Positions 7,126 to 16,516 of a stretch of DNA of 32,496 nt are shown in pieces. The position numbers were made by a program, and so were the translations under genes. The notes beneath the pieces were generated by a model. The model had not been told where the DNA came from. It made no database searches and worked only from the letters and a program-made list of their open reading frames with translations. Position 1 is the first letter of the stretch; each line of letters begins with the position of its first letter. Source of the stretch: Bacteroidaceae bacterium (GTDB lineage: Bacteria > Bacteroidota > Bacteroidia > Bacteroidales > Bacteroidaceae); assembly GCA_017522785.1 (NCBI GenBank), contig JAFWYF010000014.1, forward strand, positions 1 through 32,496. The letters are read 5' to 3'.

Positions 7126-7161
7126 AAAAAAATCTCCTGCAACCGTAAGGTTACAGGAGAT
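7126..7161 (-). terminator. Terminator of the NifU-like/GGGtGRT operon
   Basis: On the minus strand, ATCTCCTGTAACC, loop TTAC, then GGTTGCAGGAGAT (13 bp with one U-G pair), followed by seven T. Confidence 0.85.
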
Positions 7162-7184
7162 AAAGTTATAATCGTTTTATTAGA

Positions 7185-8195
7185 TTACTTGCTCAATGCA
7201 GTAGCGATATCCACTGCGATAGCAACAGTAGCACCTACCATGGGGTTGTTACCGATACCGAGGAAGCCCATCATTTCCACGTGAGCGGGAACTGATGAAG
7301 AACCTGCGAACTGTGCGTCTGAGTGCATACGACCCATAGTATCTGTCATACCATAAGAAGCAGGGCCTGCAGCCATGTTATCGGGGTGCAATGTACGACC
7401 TGTACCACCACCTGATGCTACAGAGAAGTAGTTGCGACCTGCAAGGATGCGCTCTTTCTTGTATGTACCTGCAACGGGGTGCTGGAAGCGGGTGGGGTTG
7501 GTAGAGTTACCGGTGATAGAAACGTCTACATCCTCTTTCCACATGATAGCAACACCTTCGCGTACATCGTTTGCACCGTAGCAACGTACTTTTGCACGAG
7601 GACCATCGCTATAAGCAATCTCCTGAACAACTTTCAACTCACCTGTGAAGTAGTCGAATTCTGTCTGTACATATGTAAAGCCGTTGATACGTGAGATAAT
7701 CTGTGCAGCGTCTTTACCAAGACCGTTGAGGATACAACGGAGAGGCTCTTTACGCACTTTATCTGCTTTAGCGGCAATTTTGATAGCACCTTCGGCAGCA
7801 GCGAAAGACTCGTGTCCTGCAAGGAATGCGAAACATTTTGTCTCTTCGCGCAACAAACGTGCTGCAAGATTACCATGGCCGATACCTACCTTACGGTCGT
7901 CGGCAACTGAACCGGGAATACAGAATGCCTGCAAGCCCAAACCGATAGCCTCGGCTGCGTCTGCTGCATTTTTGCAACCTTTCTTAAGAGCGATGGCTGC
8001 ACCTACAACGTATGCCCATTTTGCATTCTCGAAACAGATTGGCTGTGTCTCCTCACATGTTTTGTAAGGGTCAATGCCATACTGCTCGCAAATCTCGTTC
8101 GCCTCTTCGATGCTGGCGATACCGTTCTCGTTCAAAACAGCAAGGATCTGCTTGATACGACGGTCTTGACTTTCAAATTTAACTGGTCTTATCAT
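7185..8195 (-). CDS. GGGtGRT protein
   Basis: 336 residues starting MIRPVKFESQDRR at 8195; an in-frame ATG 48 nt upstream lies inside the preceding gene. The signature GGGTGRT is at residues 262-268 (7392-7412), followed by LHPDNMAAGPASYGM. Conserved Cys and His are spread through the protein, and the C-terminus is Ala/Gly-rich with Met-Gly repeats (MMGFLGIGNNPMVGA). The family is almost always next to a NifU-like scaffold gene, as here (13 bp apart), but I know of no assigned reaction; a role with iron-sulfur or metal chemistry is inferred from the partner. AAGGAGGA (8203-8210), a textbook Shine-Dalgarno, precedes the start, suggesting strong translation. An eroded copy of its 3' end lies at 4924-5163. 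Confidence 0.9.
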   Translation of the reverse strand: MIRPVKFESQDRRIKQILAVLNENGIASIEEANEICEQYGIDPYKTCEETQPICFENAKWAYVVGAAIALKKGCKNAADAAEAIGLGLQAFCIPGSVADDRKVGIGHGNLAARLLREETKCFAFLAGHESFAAAEGAIKIAAKADKVRKEPLRCILNGLGKDAAQIISRINGFTYVQTEFDYFTGELKVVQEIAYSDGPRAKVRCYGANDVREGVAIMWKEDVDVSITGNSTNPTRFQHPVAGTYKKERILAGRNYFSVASGGGTGRTLHPDNMAAGPASYGMTDTMGRMHSDAQFAGSSSVPAHVEMMGFLGIGNNPMVGATVAIAVDIATALSK

Positions 8196-8208
8196 AGCGT
8201 TGTCCTCC

Positions 8209-8910
8209 TTATTCTTTACGTGGGTCAATATATTTAACTGCACCTGCCTCCTCTGAGAAACGACCGTATGTCTTAGTCAATTTCTTAACAGCCTCGTTAG
8301 CATCTGTGCCTTTCTTAATCTCTTCCATCAACTGGCCGAGGTTCACGAACTCGTAACCGCAAATCTCGTCGTTCTTGTCGAGTGCAAGACGTGTAATGTA
8401 ACCTTCTGCCATTTCGAGGTAACGGGGACCTTTTGCAAGAGTACCGTAGAGTGTACCTGTTTGGCTACGAAGACCTTTACCCAAGTCCTCGAGACCTGCA
8501 CCAATAATCAAACCGCCCTCAGAGAAAGCCGACTGGCTACGACCGTAAACGATTTGAAGGAATAACTCGCGCATTGCTGTGTTGATAGCATCGCAAACAA
8601 GGTCGGTGTTCAATGCCTCAAGAATTGTTTTACCGGGGAGAATCTCAGAAGCCATAGCTGCAGAGTGAGTCATACCTGAGCAACCGATAGTCTCTACAAG
8701 AGCCTCTTGAATAACACCATTCTTGATGTTCAATGAAAGCTTACATGCGCCCTGCTGAGGAGCACACCAACCAATACCGTGTGTAAAGCCTGAAATGTCG
8801 GCAACCTCTTTAGCCTTAATCCATTTGCCCTCTTCGGGAATGGGTGCGGGACCATGGTTGGGACCTTTCTTCACAACACACATGTTTTCTACTTCGTGTG
8901 AATAAACCAT
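8209..8910 (-). CDS. NifU-like iron-sulfur cluster scaffold protein, partner of GGGtGRT
   Basis: 233 residues. The NifU/IscU N-terminal-type fold is suggested by WCAPQQGACKLSLNIKNG (Cys49, Cys56) and ETIGCSGMTHSAAMASEILPGK (Cys77), the latter matching the GCGSA-like cluster-ligand loop of IscU. LVCDAIN provides a further Cys where IscU has its third. The protein is about 100 residues longer than IscU, with a C-terminal extension (YGRFSEEAGAVKYIDPRKE). It is probably a scaffold assembling or delivering an Fe-S cluster to the GGGtGRT protein; no isc/suf genes are nearby. First gene of the two-gene operon, with a promoter at 8960-8992. Confidence 0.85.
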   Translation of the reverse strand: MVYSHEVENMCVVKKGPNHGPAPIPEEGKWIKAKEVADISGFTHGIGWCAPQQGACKLSLNIKNGVIQEALVETIGCSGMTHSAAMASEILPGKTILEALNTDLVCDAINTAMRELFLQIVYGRSQSAFSEGGLIIGAGLEDLGKGLRSQTGTLYGTLAKGPRYLEMAEGYITRLALDKNDEICGYEFVNLGQLMEEIKKGTDANEAVKKLTKTYGRFSEEAGAVKYIDPRKE

Positions 8911-8959
8911 AATTTTTTATGTTTAAAATGTGAAACTGGTTTTATGTTTTTTCAATTTG

Positions 8960-8992
8960 CGAAGATATAGATTTTTATTTTTATTCTCAAAA
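8960..8992 (-). promoter_or_regulatory. Promoter of the NifU-like/GGGtGRT operon
   Basis: On the minus strand: TTTTG (8992-8988), 20 bp, then TATCTTCG (8967-8960). The leader is about 43 nt to the start at 8910. Confidence 0.65.
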
Positions 8993-9084
8993 GATATTTC
9001 GAAAAATAAAATGAAGATATTAAAAATATATAATATAGTAACTCTATTTTGTATTTATTTAGAGTTATTTCGGAGATTTGTTTG

Positions 9085-9092
9085 TAACTTTG
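9085..9092 (+). promoter_or_regulatory. -7 box for the NigD-like gene
   Basis: TAACTTTG is an exact TAnnTTTG match. The -33 region around 9061-9065 has no clear TTG. Leader would be about 58 nt. Confidence 0.5.
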
Positions 9093-9156
9093 CACGCTAA
9101 TCGTGCTGTAATGTACGATGTTTTGTAGAGTTGATAAATAATATGTATTTAATTTG

Positions 9157-9882
9157 ATGATTATGAAAAGTGTTTTTTACGGACTGCTTGCAGTGGTTTC
9201 TGTTTTGTTTGTAATGAATTCGTGTGATAAATCCACCAACACCATGGAGGGGTATATCGAGAATATATTCACAGTGCGAGGAAATGATGTGGTGCCAGAA
9301 TTGGCCGATACCTTCTATCATGTGAAGAATCTAAGAGATTTTGGCTTGCAAGACGGCGACCGTGCTGTTATGCGTGTTAGCTACTATTACGACACTTTCG
9401 CAGGTCCTTGGACTGCTAGGTGGGAAGTTTCTGCTGTCAAAGAGTTAATACCTCAGCAAGGTATTACACCACTAGCCGATGTCGATACACAAGAGATGAA
9501 CTCTCACGTAAGTGGTTTGCCGGAACATTACTATGGATACAACCCTGTTTGGCTAAGCAGAAAGTATCAGAATATTTTTGTGAAATACTACACCGATGGC
9601 ACCGCTCCCCAGTTTAAAATGACAACCGACGGCTTTGTGAACGATACACTACGTTTGACATTGTGGTCGAAAATCTCTGAAGGTGATACTGAGGCAGCAC
9701 AAATTATGTCATTTAATCTTGCTGAAATACCTTCAATGATAAGTGAAGCACAACGTCGTGCCTTGTTGAGTAAAGATACACTATTCACAAGAATAAAATT
9801 ACGTTATAAGGATTACGAAGAGAACGAAGAACCATATACAGCCGAAATAATAGGCGGAAAATGCGTCAATCCTTTTAAATAA
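9157..9882 (+). CDS. NigD-like outer-surface lipoprotein
   Basis: 241 residues from ATG 9157 (another ATG at 9163 gives a cleaner start, MKSVFYGLL). A signal peptide ends in VMNSC, so it is probably lipidated, though the lipobox is imperfect. The following GYIENIFTVRGND, then LQDGDRAVMRVSYYYD and WEVSAVKELIP, match the layout of NigD-like Bacteroidetes lipoproteins with an N-terminal OB-like and a C-terminal beta domain. Cell-envelope location; no enzymatic role known. First gene of a co-directional run with the YIP1-family gene 13 bp later. Confidence 0.78.
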   Translation: MIMKSVFYGLLAVVSVLFVMNSCDKSTNTMEGYIENIFTVRGNDVVPELADTFYHVKNLRDFGLQDGDRAVMRVSYYYDTFAGPWTARWEVSAVKELIPQQGITPLADVDTQEMNSHVSGLPEHYYGYNPVWLSRKYQNIFVKYYTDGTAPQFKMTTDGFVNDTLRLTLWSKISEGDTEAAQIMSFNLAEIPSMISEAQRRALLSKDTLFTRIKLRYKDYEENEEPYTAEIIGGKCVNPFK

Positions 9883-9895
9883 ATCGTAAAACAAG

Positions 9896-10462
9896 ATGTT
9901 TAAACAACTTCTGGATACAAATATACAGTTACTGACAAATCCGGCTAGAGCATGGTTGCATATATCCCGTTCATCGGGGCGGGCTACCATGTTCAATACA
10001 TTTTTGTATCCCATGATAGCGTTGTGTTGCTTGGCGACATTCCTTGGAACACTCCTAGGTAGTGGCTCGGGCTCCGAAAGCCTCTACCCGGCACTGATGC
10101 ACATGGGTGTACAGTTTTTCTCTTTCTTTTTCTCCTATCACATTATAGCAATATTGGTTTCAAAAATTACAACCAAAATGTACGACACTGAATATGACCG
10201 CAAGATAACCGATAGTCTTACAGGTTATTCAATGGTGGTTGTTATGTTGCTGAATATCTGTTTGGGACTATTCCCCAATTTCAGAATAATTGGTTGGATT
10301 GCGCAGTTCTATACTGTGAAAATTGTGTGGGATGGGGCGACTGTGCTCATGCGCATAAAGGAGGACAAACGTTTGGGATATACAATGATGGTTTCACTAC
10401 TTATTATATTTACTCCGGTTGTAATGGATAAAATAATGTCGGTATTGACAAATATTAGATAG
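9896..10462 (+). CDS. YIP1-family integral membrane protein
   Basis: 188 residues with about five membrane helices (roughly 35-55, 70-92, 110-128, 132-150 and 163-183). [10 protein letters not shown] near the N-terminus is the usual start of YIP1-domain proteins in Bacteroidetes. Bacterial members lack a defined function; eukaryotic relatives work in vesicle trafficking, which does not carry over. It lies 4 bp upstream of smpB, suggesting co-transcription. Confidence 0.75.
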   Translation: MFKQLLDTNIQLLTNPARAWLHISRSSGRATMFNTFLYPMIALCCLATFLGTLLGSGSGSESLYPALMHMGVQFFSFFFSYHIIAILVSKITTKMYDTEYDRKITDSLTGYSMVVVMLLNICLGLFPNFRIIGWIAQFYTVKIVWDGATVLMRIKEDKRLGYTMMVSLLIIFTPVVMDKIMSVLTNIR

Positions 10463-10466
10463 TAGC

Positions 10467-10928
10467 ATGGAAAGAAGAGCAAGCAACATAAATATAAAAA
10501 ATCGTCGTGCATCGTTCGACTATTTGGTTGTCGATACATACACCGCCGGAATAGTGCTCACCGGAACAGAAATAAAATCCATAAGAGAGTCTAAGGCAAG
10601 TCTTGTCGATACCTATTGCCTGTTCATCGGTGGAGAACTATGGGTGAAAAATATGCACATTGCCGAGTATTTCTATGGCTCATATAACAACCATTCGGCA
10701 CGTCGCGACCGTAAATTGTTGCTCGAACGTAAGGAACTGCGTAAACTGGAACAGGCGGCAAAAAATCCCGGTTTCACAATTGTACCAATGCGTTTGTTTA
10801 TAAACGAAAAAGGACTTGCAAAACTTGTGATAGCCTTGGCAAGAGGTAAGCACGAATACGACAAGCGCGAAAGCATTAAAGAGCGTGATGACAAACGCGA
10901 AATAGACCGAATAAGAAGGGAGTATTAA
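10467..10928 (+). CDS. smpB: SsrA-binding protein SmpB
   Basis: 153 residues. [37 protein letters not shown] and [19 protein letters not shown] are the hallmark SmpB segments. The C-terminal basic tail ([19 protein letters not shown]) is the part that enters the ribosomal decoding centre in studied homologues. It binds tmRNA and rescues stalled ribosomes. The start is ATG 10467, 4 bp after the YIP1-family stop, and metH follows after 2 bp. No tmRNA gene lies in the window. Confidence 0.97.
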   Translation: MERRASNINIKNRRASFDYLVVDTYTAGIVLTGTEIKSIRESKASLVDTYCLFIGGELWVKNMHIAEYFYGSYNNHSARRDRKLLLERKELRKLEQAAKNPGFTIVPMRLFINEKGLAKLVIALARGKHEYDKRESIKERDDKREIDRIRREY

Positions 10929-10930
10929 CG

Positions 10931-13711
10931 ATGAATATTCGAGAAGCATTAAAAGAACGAGTGTTGGTGCTCGATGGTGCCATGGGTACCATGATACAAC
11001 AGTATAAATTGGAAGAGAACGATTTTCGTGGTGAACGTTTTGCTACACATCCAATACCCTTAAAAGGAAACAATGATATACTGTTGCTAACACGCCCCGA
11101 TGTAATAAAAGAGATTCACGAGAAATATCTGCAGGCGGGAGCCGACATCATAGAAACATGCACATTCAATTCTAATAGAATTTCTCAGGCCGAATATGGG
11201 TGTGAGGCGTTTTGTGACGAAATGAACCGTACAGCAGTGCGCATAGCACGCGAAGTGGCCGATAGATATTCCACACCTCAAAAACCACGTTTTGTGGTAG
11301 CATCGGTAGGACCTACAAGCCAAACATGCTCCATTGGTCCCGATGTGGAAAATCCTGCATATCGCAGTATCACTTTCGACACATTGGCAAGTGCCTATAA
11401 AGAGCAAATGAGAGCACTTGTGGAGAGTGGTGTAGATGCATTATTATGCGAAACAATATTCGACACCCTCAATGCCAAAGCTGCCATTTATGCTGCCGAC
11501 GAGGTTATGAAAGAGTTGGGCAAAGAGGTGCCTGTGATGCTTTCGCTCACTGTAGCCGACAATGCAGGACGTACTCTTTCGGGTCAGACGATAGAGGCTT
11601 TTGTCGCATCGGTGATGAACCCAAAAATTCTTTCTATAGGTCTAAACTGCTCCTTCGGCGCAGGTCAAATGAAACCTTTTATAAAGCGTCTTTCCGATAT
11701 CGTTCCATGCTATGTAAGTGCCTATCCCAATGCCGGCTTGCCAAACGAATTGGGAACATACGACCAAACTCCGGCCGAAATGGCTTCGTTGGTAAAAGAG
11801 TATATCGACGAAGGACTGGTGAACATAATAGGTGGTTGTTGTGGAACAACAAATGAATATATTGCTTGTTTCCCGGCATTGGTACAAGGAAAAAGTGCGC
11901 GCAAACCGGTTGGTTATCCCAAACATCTTTGGCTTTCGGGCTTGGAGCGTTTGGTGTTAAATCGCGATATGAACTTCATTAACATAGGTGAGCGATGCAA
12001 TGTAGCCGGTTCGCGCAAGTTCCTGCGTCTAATAAATGAGAAAAACTACTCCGAAGCACTAAAAATAGCACGTGCTCAGGTAGAAGATGGAGCGCAGGTG
12101 CTCGATATAAATATGGACGACGGCCTGCTCGATGCCAAAAGCGAAATGATACATTTCCTGAATCTTTTGGGTAGCGACCCCGACATAGCTCGTGTGCCCA
12201 TAATGGTAGATTCTTCTAATTGGGATGTAGTATCTGCCGGTTTGAAATGTCTGCAAGGGCATGCAATAGTAAACTCAATATCTCTGAAAGAGGGCGAAGA
12301 GCAGTTCCTTGCACACGCTTCAGAGGCTAAACGCTTGGGCGCGGCAGTTGTTGTAATGGCTTTCGACGAAGAGGGGCAGGCAACCACATACGAAAGAAAA
12401 ATAGAAGTATGTGCACGTGCATACAATCTGCTTACTCAAAATGTTGGCTTTGAGCCACAAGAGATAATATTCGACCCTAATATACTTGCTGTGGCAACCG
12501 GAATAGAAGAGCATGCTGCCTATGGAGTCGATTTTATACGTGCTTGTGCATGGATAAAAGAGAATCTGCCGGGAACACACATAAGTGGTGGAGTTAGCAA
12601 TCTTTCATTCTCTTTCCGAGGCAATAACTATGTGCGCGAGGCTTTGCATGCAGTGTTCTTGTATCATGCAATATCGGCAGGAATGGATATGGGTATTGTT
12701 AATCCTCAAACATCGGTGCAGTATGAAGATATTCCCAATGATATACGTTCTGTAATGGAAGATGTAATCCTGAACCGTAGCAAGGATGCAACCGACCATC
12801 TTATCTCTATTGCCGAGAAACTGAAAGAGAAAGAGGTTGGCGGTGAACATCGTTCCAACAATGCATGGCGAACAGCAACAGTTGAGGAACGTCTTAAAAC
12901 GGCATTGTTAAAAGGTGTCGACGACTATCTGCAAGATGACCTCTACGAAGCTATAGAAAAATACAAAACAGCCGTTGCAGTAATAGGTGGTCCTCTCATG
13001 GATGGAATGGGCTATGTCGGCAAACTATTTGGCGAGGGAAAACTCTTTTTGCCACAAGTGGTAAAGACTGCGCGCACAATGAAACAGGCTGTTGCTATAT
13101 TGCAGCCTCTCATTGAACAACAGAATAGCGAACAAACAAACAGTGCAGGCAAGGTGCTCATTGCAACGGTTAAGGGCGATGTTCACGACATTGGCAAGAA
13201 TATTGCCGGGGTTGTCATGGGATGTAACGGCTACGAAATAATAGACTTAGGTGTCATGGTTCCTGCCGAAAGAATAGTAGAGGAGGCGCGTCGCAGCAGT
13301 GTAGACATGGTAATACTTAGTGGGTTGATTACTCCCTCGCTCGAGGAGATGATAACCGTTGTAAAGGAGTTGAAGCATGCCGGTATGAATACTCCGGTAC
13401 TAATAGCCGGTGCTACAACAAGCCCACTGCATACAGCCTTGAAAATTGCACCGGAATATGATGGTCCTGTTATACATGTAAAAGATGTGTCGCAGAATGT
13501 GATTGTTGCATCGGAACTGCTTGGCGACAACGACAATCGCGAGAAATACATTGCAACAGTCAAGAATGAGCAGGAATTACTACGTCAAAAGGCTATGCAA
13601 CGCAAAAAAGAACAGCTACGAACACTCGAAGAGGCGCGTGGCAACAGACTGAATCTTTTCGATGAAAATAACCGGCATGCTCCCGGATGCGACTGTGGTT
13701 TCTGTAAATAG
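10931..13711 (+). CDS. metH: Cobalamin-dependent methionine synthase lacking the reactivation domain
   Basis: 926 residues. Homocysteine-binding barrel (1-~320) with Zn ligands Cys240 (GLNCSFG), Cys303 and Cys304 (GGCCGT); methyl-tetrahydrofolate barrel (~345-610, FINIGERCNVAGSRKF); cap helices; cobalamin domain with DVHDIGKN, cobalt-binding His752, ending in GATTSPLHTA. The AdoMet-binding reactivation domain of ~1200-residue MetH is absent, so a separate protein may reactivate the enzyme. The protein ends in an unusual Cys motif (GCDCGFCK, 919-926). It makes methionine from homocysteine and regenerates tetrahydrofolate. It starts 2 bp after smpB and shows no cobalamin riboswitch of its own. 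Confidence 0.96.
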   Translation: MNIREALKERVLVLDGAMGTMIQQYKLEENDFRGERFATHPIPLKGNNDILLLTRPDVIKEIHEKYLQAGADIIETCTFNSNRISQAEYGCEAFCDEMNRTAVRIAREVADRYSTPQKPRFVVASVGPTSQTCSIGPDVENPAYRSITFDTLASAYKEQMRALVESGVDALLCETIFDTLNAKAAIYAADEVMKELGKEVPVMLSLTVADNAGRTLSGQTIEAFVASVMNPKILSIGLNCSFGAGQMKPFIKRLSDIVPCYVSAYPNAGLPNELGTYDQTPAEMASLVKEYIDEGLVNIIGGCCGTTNEYIACFPALVQGKSARKPVGYPKHLWLSGLERLVLNRDMNFINIGERCNVAGSRKFLRLINEKNYSEALKIARAQVEDGAQVLDINMDDGLLDAKSEMIHFLNLLGSDPDIARVPIMVDSSNWDVVSAGLKCLQGHAIVNSISLKEGEEQFLAHASEAKRLGAAVVVMAFDEEGQATTYERKIEVCARAYNLLTQNVGFEPQEIIFDPNILAVATGIEEHAAYGVDFIRACAWIKENLPGTHISGGVSNLSFSFRGNNYVREALHAVFLYHAISAGMDMGIVNPQTSVQYEDIPNDIRSVMEDVILNRSKDATDHLISIAEKLKEKEVGGEHRSNNAWRTATVEERLKTALLKGVDDYLQDDLYEAIEKYKTAVAVIGGPLMDGMGYVGKLFGEGKLFLPQVVKTARTMKQAVAILQPLIEQQNSEQTNSAGKVLIATVKGDVHDIGKNIAGVVMGCNGYEIIDLGVMVPAERIVEEARRSSVDMVILSGLITPSLEEMITVVKELKHAGMNTPVLIAGATTSPLHTALKIAPEYDGPVIHVKDVSQNVIVASELLGDNDNREKYIATVKNEQELLRQKAMQRKKEQLRTLEEARGNRLNLFDENNRHAPGCDCGFCK

Positions 13712-13789
13712 GCATTAATAAATCAGAAATAACTATTGCTCTGTAGAATGTTATAGAGATATAGCGTTAATAGATAAAATATTGAAATA

Positions 13790-16462
13790 ATGAGTGGGAA
13801 AGCATATAAAGGATTAACCCAACAAGAGGTAGAACAGAAACGTAGCGAGTTCGGAAGCAATGTATTGACTCCGCCCGAAAAAACATCACTTTGGGTACGT
13901 TTCTTCGAGAAATTTAAAGACCCTATAATAATAATCCTATTGGTAGCATTGCTGCTTTCATTTGCAATCTCGTGTTTCCACTGCTTTGGTCCCGAACAAG
14001 AGGGCTTCTCGGCTTTTCTTGAGCCTATAGGCATTTTTGTGGCCATATTGTTGGCTACACTCATAGGCTTCGCTTTCGAGGTAAAGGCTGCAAAAGCATT
14101 CGACCGTTTGAATATAGTGAACGACGATGTGCCTGTAACAGTAATACGCGACGGTAAGGTACAACAGATAGCACGTAAAGATGTTGTTGTAGATGATATC
14201 GTACTGCTGAATACCGGCGACGAAGTACCTGCCGATGGCCTGCTTTTGGAAACGACGTCGCTACAAATAAACGAATCGACATTGACAGGTGAACCCATAA
14301 TATCGAAAACAACTGTAGAGGCCGACTTTGACGAAGAGGCAACATACCCTTCGAACAAGGCTATGCGCGGAACAACTGTTGTCGATGGAAATGGCGTGAT
14401 GCGTGTAGAAACAGTGGGTGATGCAACAGAATATGGAAAGGTAAATCGTGGCTCGTTAATAGAAAACAACCTCGAGACACCATTGCAAATGCAACTACGT
14501 CGTTTGGCAGGGGTAATTAGTAAGGTAGGGTATACAGTTGCAACAATCACCTTTGTGTTGCTTACAGTTAAAGGGCTATGGAACTACGAGAATATGTCGC
14601 TTATAGATATTAGTTCCGAGGTACTTGCCAACTTCATGATAGCAGTAACACTAATTGTCGTTTCTGTTCCCGAGGGATTGCCAATGAGTGTAACGCTCAG
14701 TTTGGCATTGAGCATGAATCGCATGCTGAAAACAAATAATCTGGTACGCAAGATGCATGCTTGCGAAACAATGGGAGCGGCAACGGTAATATGTACCGAC
14801 AAAACCGGTACACTGACACAGAACCGCATGCAGGTTCACGAAACAAACTTCTTTGGTTTGCCACAGCAACAACTTGCCAACAACGAGCAAAGCAATCTCA
14901 TAAAAGAGGGCATCGCAGTGAACTCCACTGCTAATCTCGATAAATCGTCCAACGAGGTAAAAACCATTGGTAACCCAACCGAAGCGGCTCTTCTGTTGTG
15001 GCTCAACAGCCAAGGCGAAGACTATGAGTCGTTGCGCTCTAATGCAAAAATTTTGAGCATCCTAACATTCTCAACCGAGAGAAAATATATGGCGACGGTT
15101 GTTAAATCGCCTCTCTTAGGTAAAAAGATATTATATGTAAAAGGAGCTCCCGAAATTGTCCTATCGCATTGCAATAGTGTTGTTTCTGCTAATGGGTTTA
15201 CTACCGTCTATGAGCAACGCAAACAGATAGAGGCACGTTTGTTGGAGTATCAGAACAAAGCAATGCGTACACTAGGCTTTGCCTATTGCATACTCGATGA
15301 GAATGACGACGAAGCACCTTACCGGGATGGTCGTCTTGTCGAAGGTCTTAATCTCATATATTTAGGTTTTGTCGCAATATCCGACCCGGTACGTTCCGAT
15401 GTACCCGAGGCAGTACAAAGATGTTTGGACGCAGGAATAGATGTTAAAATAGTAACAGGTGATACTCCCGGAACGGCTTCGGAGATTGGTCGCCAAATAG
15501 GTATAATAACAGCCGACACAGTAGCAGACAGCATAATAACAGGTCCGGCTTTTGAGGCATTGACAGACGAAGAGGCTGCAAAGCGTGTACTTTCTCTAAA
15601 AATAATGTGTCGTGCACGCCCCATGGATAAACAACGACTTGTACGCCTATTGCAGGAGCAGGGGGCTGTTGTGGCTGTTACAGGCGATGGAACAAACGAT
15701 GCACCGGCTCTAAAAGCCGCGCAAGTGGGTCTCTCAATGGGCGATGGAACATCTGTCGCAAAAGAGGCAAGCGATATAACAATCCTCGACAACTCCTTTG
15801 GCAGTATAACACGTGCTGTAATGTGGGGCCGTTCACTCTATAAAAATATACAACGTTTCTTGCTGTTCCAACTAACAATAAACGTTGTGGCATGCCTCAT
15901 TGTGATGCTAGGCTCGTTAATGGGAACATCGTCGCCCCTTACAATAACTCAAATGCTTTGGGTTAACCTTATTATGGACACTTTTGCTTCGTGTGCATTA
16001 GCGTCGCTCTCCCCAAGTTGGAGTGTAATGAAAGAACGTCCACGCAAAAACAGCGATTTCATAATTACTCGCAACATGGCCTATGCCATATTCTCTGTAG
16101 CTGCTATATTTGTTGTGGCACTAATGGGGGTGTTATTCTACCTCGATGCAAATGGTGGAATAGATACATTGCATAATATGGCATGGTTCTTCACCTTCTT
16201 TGTCATGTTGCAGTGGTGGAACCTTTTCAATGCAAAATCTTTCATGACCGGAGCATCGTCATTCAGTGGAATAGCAAAGGAAAAAATGTTCTTGCTTATA
16301 CTTGTCCTAATATTTGTTGGACAAGTGCTTATAGTTTCATTTGGAGGCAAAATGTTCAGTGTCGAGCCTTTGCCAATTAAAGATTGGTTGGTGATAACTA
16401 TAATAACCTCACCGGTGTTGCTGGTTGGCGAAATCGTTACATTCTTTAAAAGAAAAAAGTAA
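13790..16462 (+). CDS. PMCA-type calcium-translocating P-type ATPase
   Basis: 890 residues. Cation-ATPase N-terminal domain (GLTQQEVEQKRSEFGSN), first membrane pair (~45-105), actuator domain with TGEP, PEGLP in the ion-binding helix, phosphorylation site CTDKTGTLT with Asp337, hinge GDGTNDAP, and C-terminal membrane helices including NLIMDTFASCALAS. This is the layout of PMCA/SERCA-like type II pumps in bacteria. It probably exports calcium from the cytoplasm. It begins 78 nt after metH; no promoter was convincing there. A hairpin terminator follows. Confidence 0.93.
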   Translation: MSGKAYKGLTQQEVEQKRSEFGSNVLTPPEKTSLWVRFFEKFKDPIIIILLVALLLSFAISCFHCFGPEQEGFSAFLEPIGIFVAILLATLIGFAFEVKAAKAFDRLNIVNDDVPVTVIRDGKVQQIARKDVVVDDIVLLNTGDEVPADGLLLETTSLQINESTLTGEPIISKTTVEADFDEEATYPSNKAMRGTTVVDGNGVMRVETVGDATEYGKVNRGSLIENNLETPLQMQLRRLAGVISKVGYTVATITFVLLTVKGLWNYENMSLIDISSEVLANFMIAVTLIVVSVPEGLPMSVTLSLALSMNRMLKTNNLVRKMHACETMGAATVICTDKTGTLTQNRMQVHETNFFGLPQQQLANNEQSNLIKEGIAVNSTANLDKSSNEVKTIGNPTEAALLLWLNSQGEDYESLRSNAKILSILTFSTERKYMATVVKSPLLGKKILYVKGAPEIVLSHCNSVVSANGFTTVYEQRKQIEARLLEYQNKAMRTLGFAYCILDENDDEAPYRDGRLVEGLNLIYLGFVAISDPVRSDVPEAVQRCLDAGIDVKIVTGDTPGTASEIGRQIGIITADTVADSIITGPAFEALTDEEAAKRVLSLKIMCRARPMDKQRLVRLLQEQGAVVAVTGDGTNDAPALKAAQVGLSMGDGTSVAKEASDITILDNSFGSITRAVMWGRSLYKNIQRFLLFQLTINVVACLIVMLGSLMGTSSPLTITQMLWVNLIMDTFASCALASLSPSWSVMKERPRKNSDFIITRNMAYAIFSVAAIFVVALMGVLFYLDANGGIDTLHNMAWFFTFFVMLQWWNLFNAKSFMTGASSFSGIAKEKMFLLILVLIFVGQVLIVSFGGKMFSVEPLPIKDWLVITIITSPVLLVGEIVTFFKRKK

Positions 16463-16482
16463 AACAACTTTAGTGAAAAGTG

Positions 16483-16516
16483 AACCCCAAAAGTTTTTTA
16501 TTTAACTTTTGGGGTT
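16483..16516 (+). terminator. Hairpin after the calcium ATPase
   Basis: AACCCCAAAAGTT (16483-16495) and AACTTTTGGGGTT (16504-16516) are perfect 13-bp arms around an 8-nt T-rich loop. There is no T-run after it, so termination strength is uncertain. Confidence 0.65.

Noticed and set aside
8196-8243. Longer GGGtGRT start
   Set aside because: The strong SD is placed for the ATG at 8195, and the extension overlaps the NifU-like gene.
10900-10931. Cobalamin riboswitch before metH
   Set aside because: Only two bases separate smpB and metH; no room for one, and none seen before the operon.
13723-14550. Long open frame antisense to the calcium ATPase
   Set aside because: Shadow of a convincing gene; composition reflects the opposite strand.
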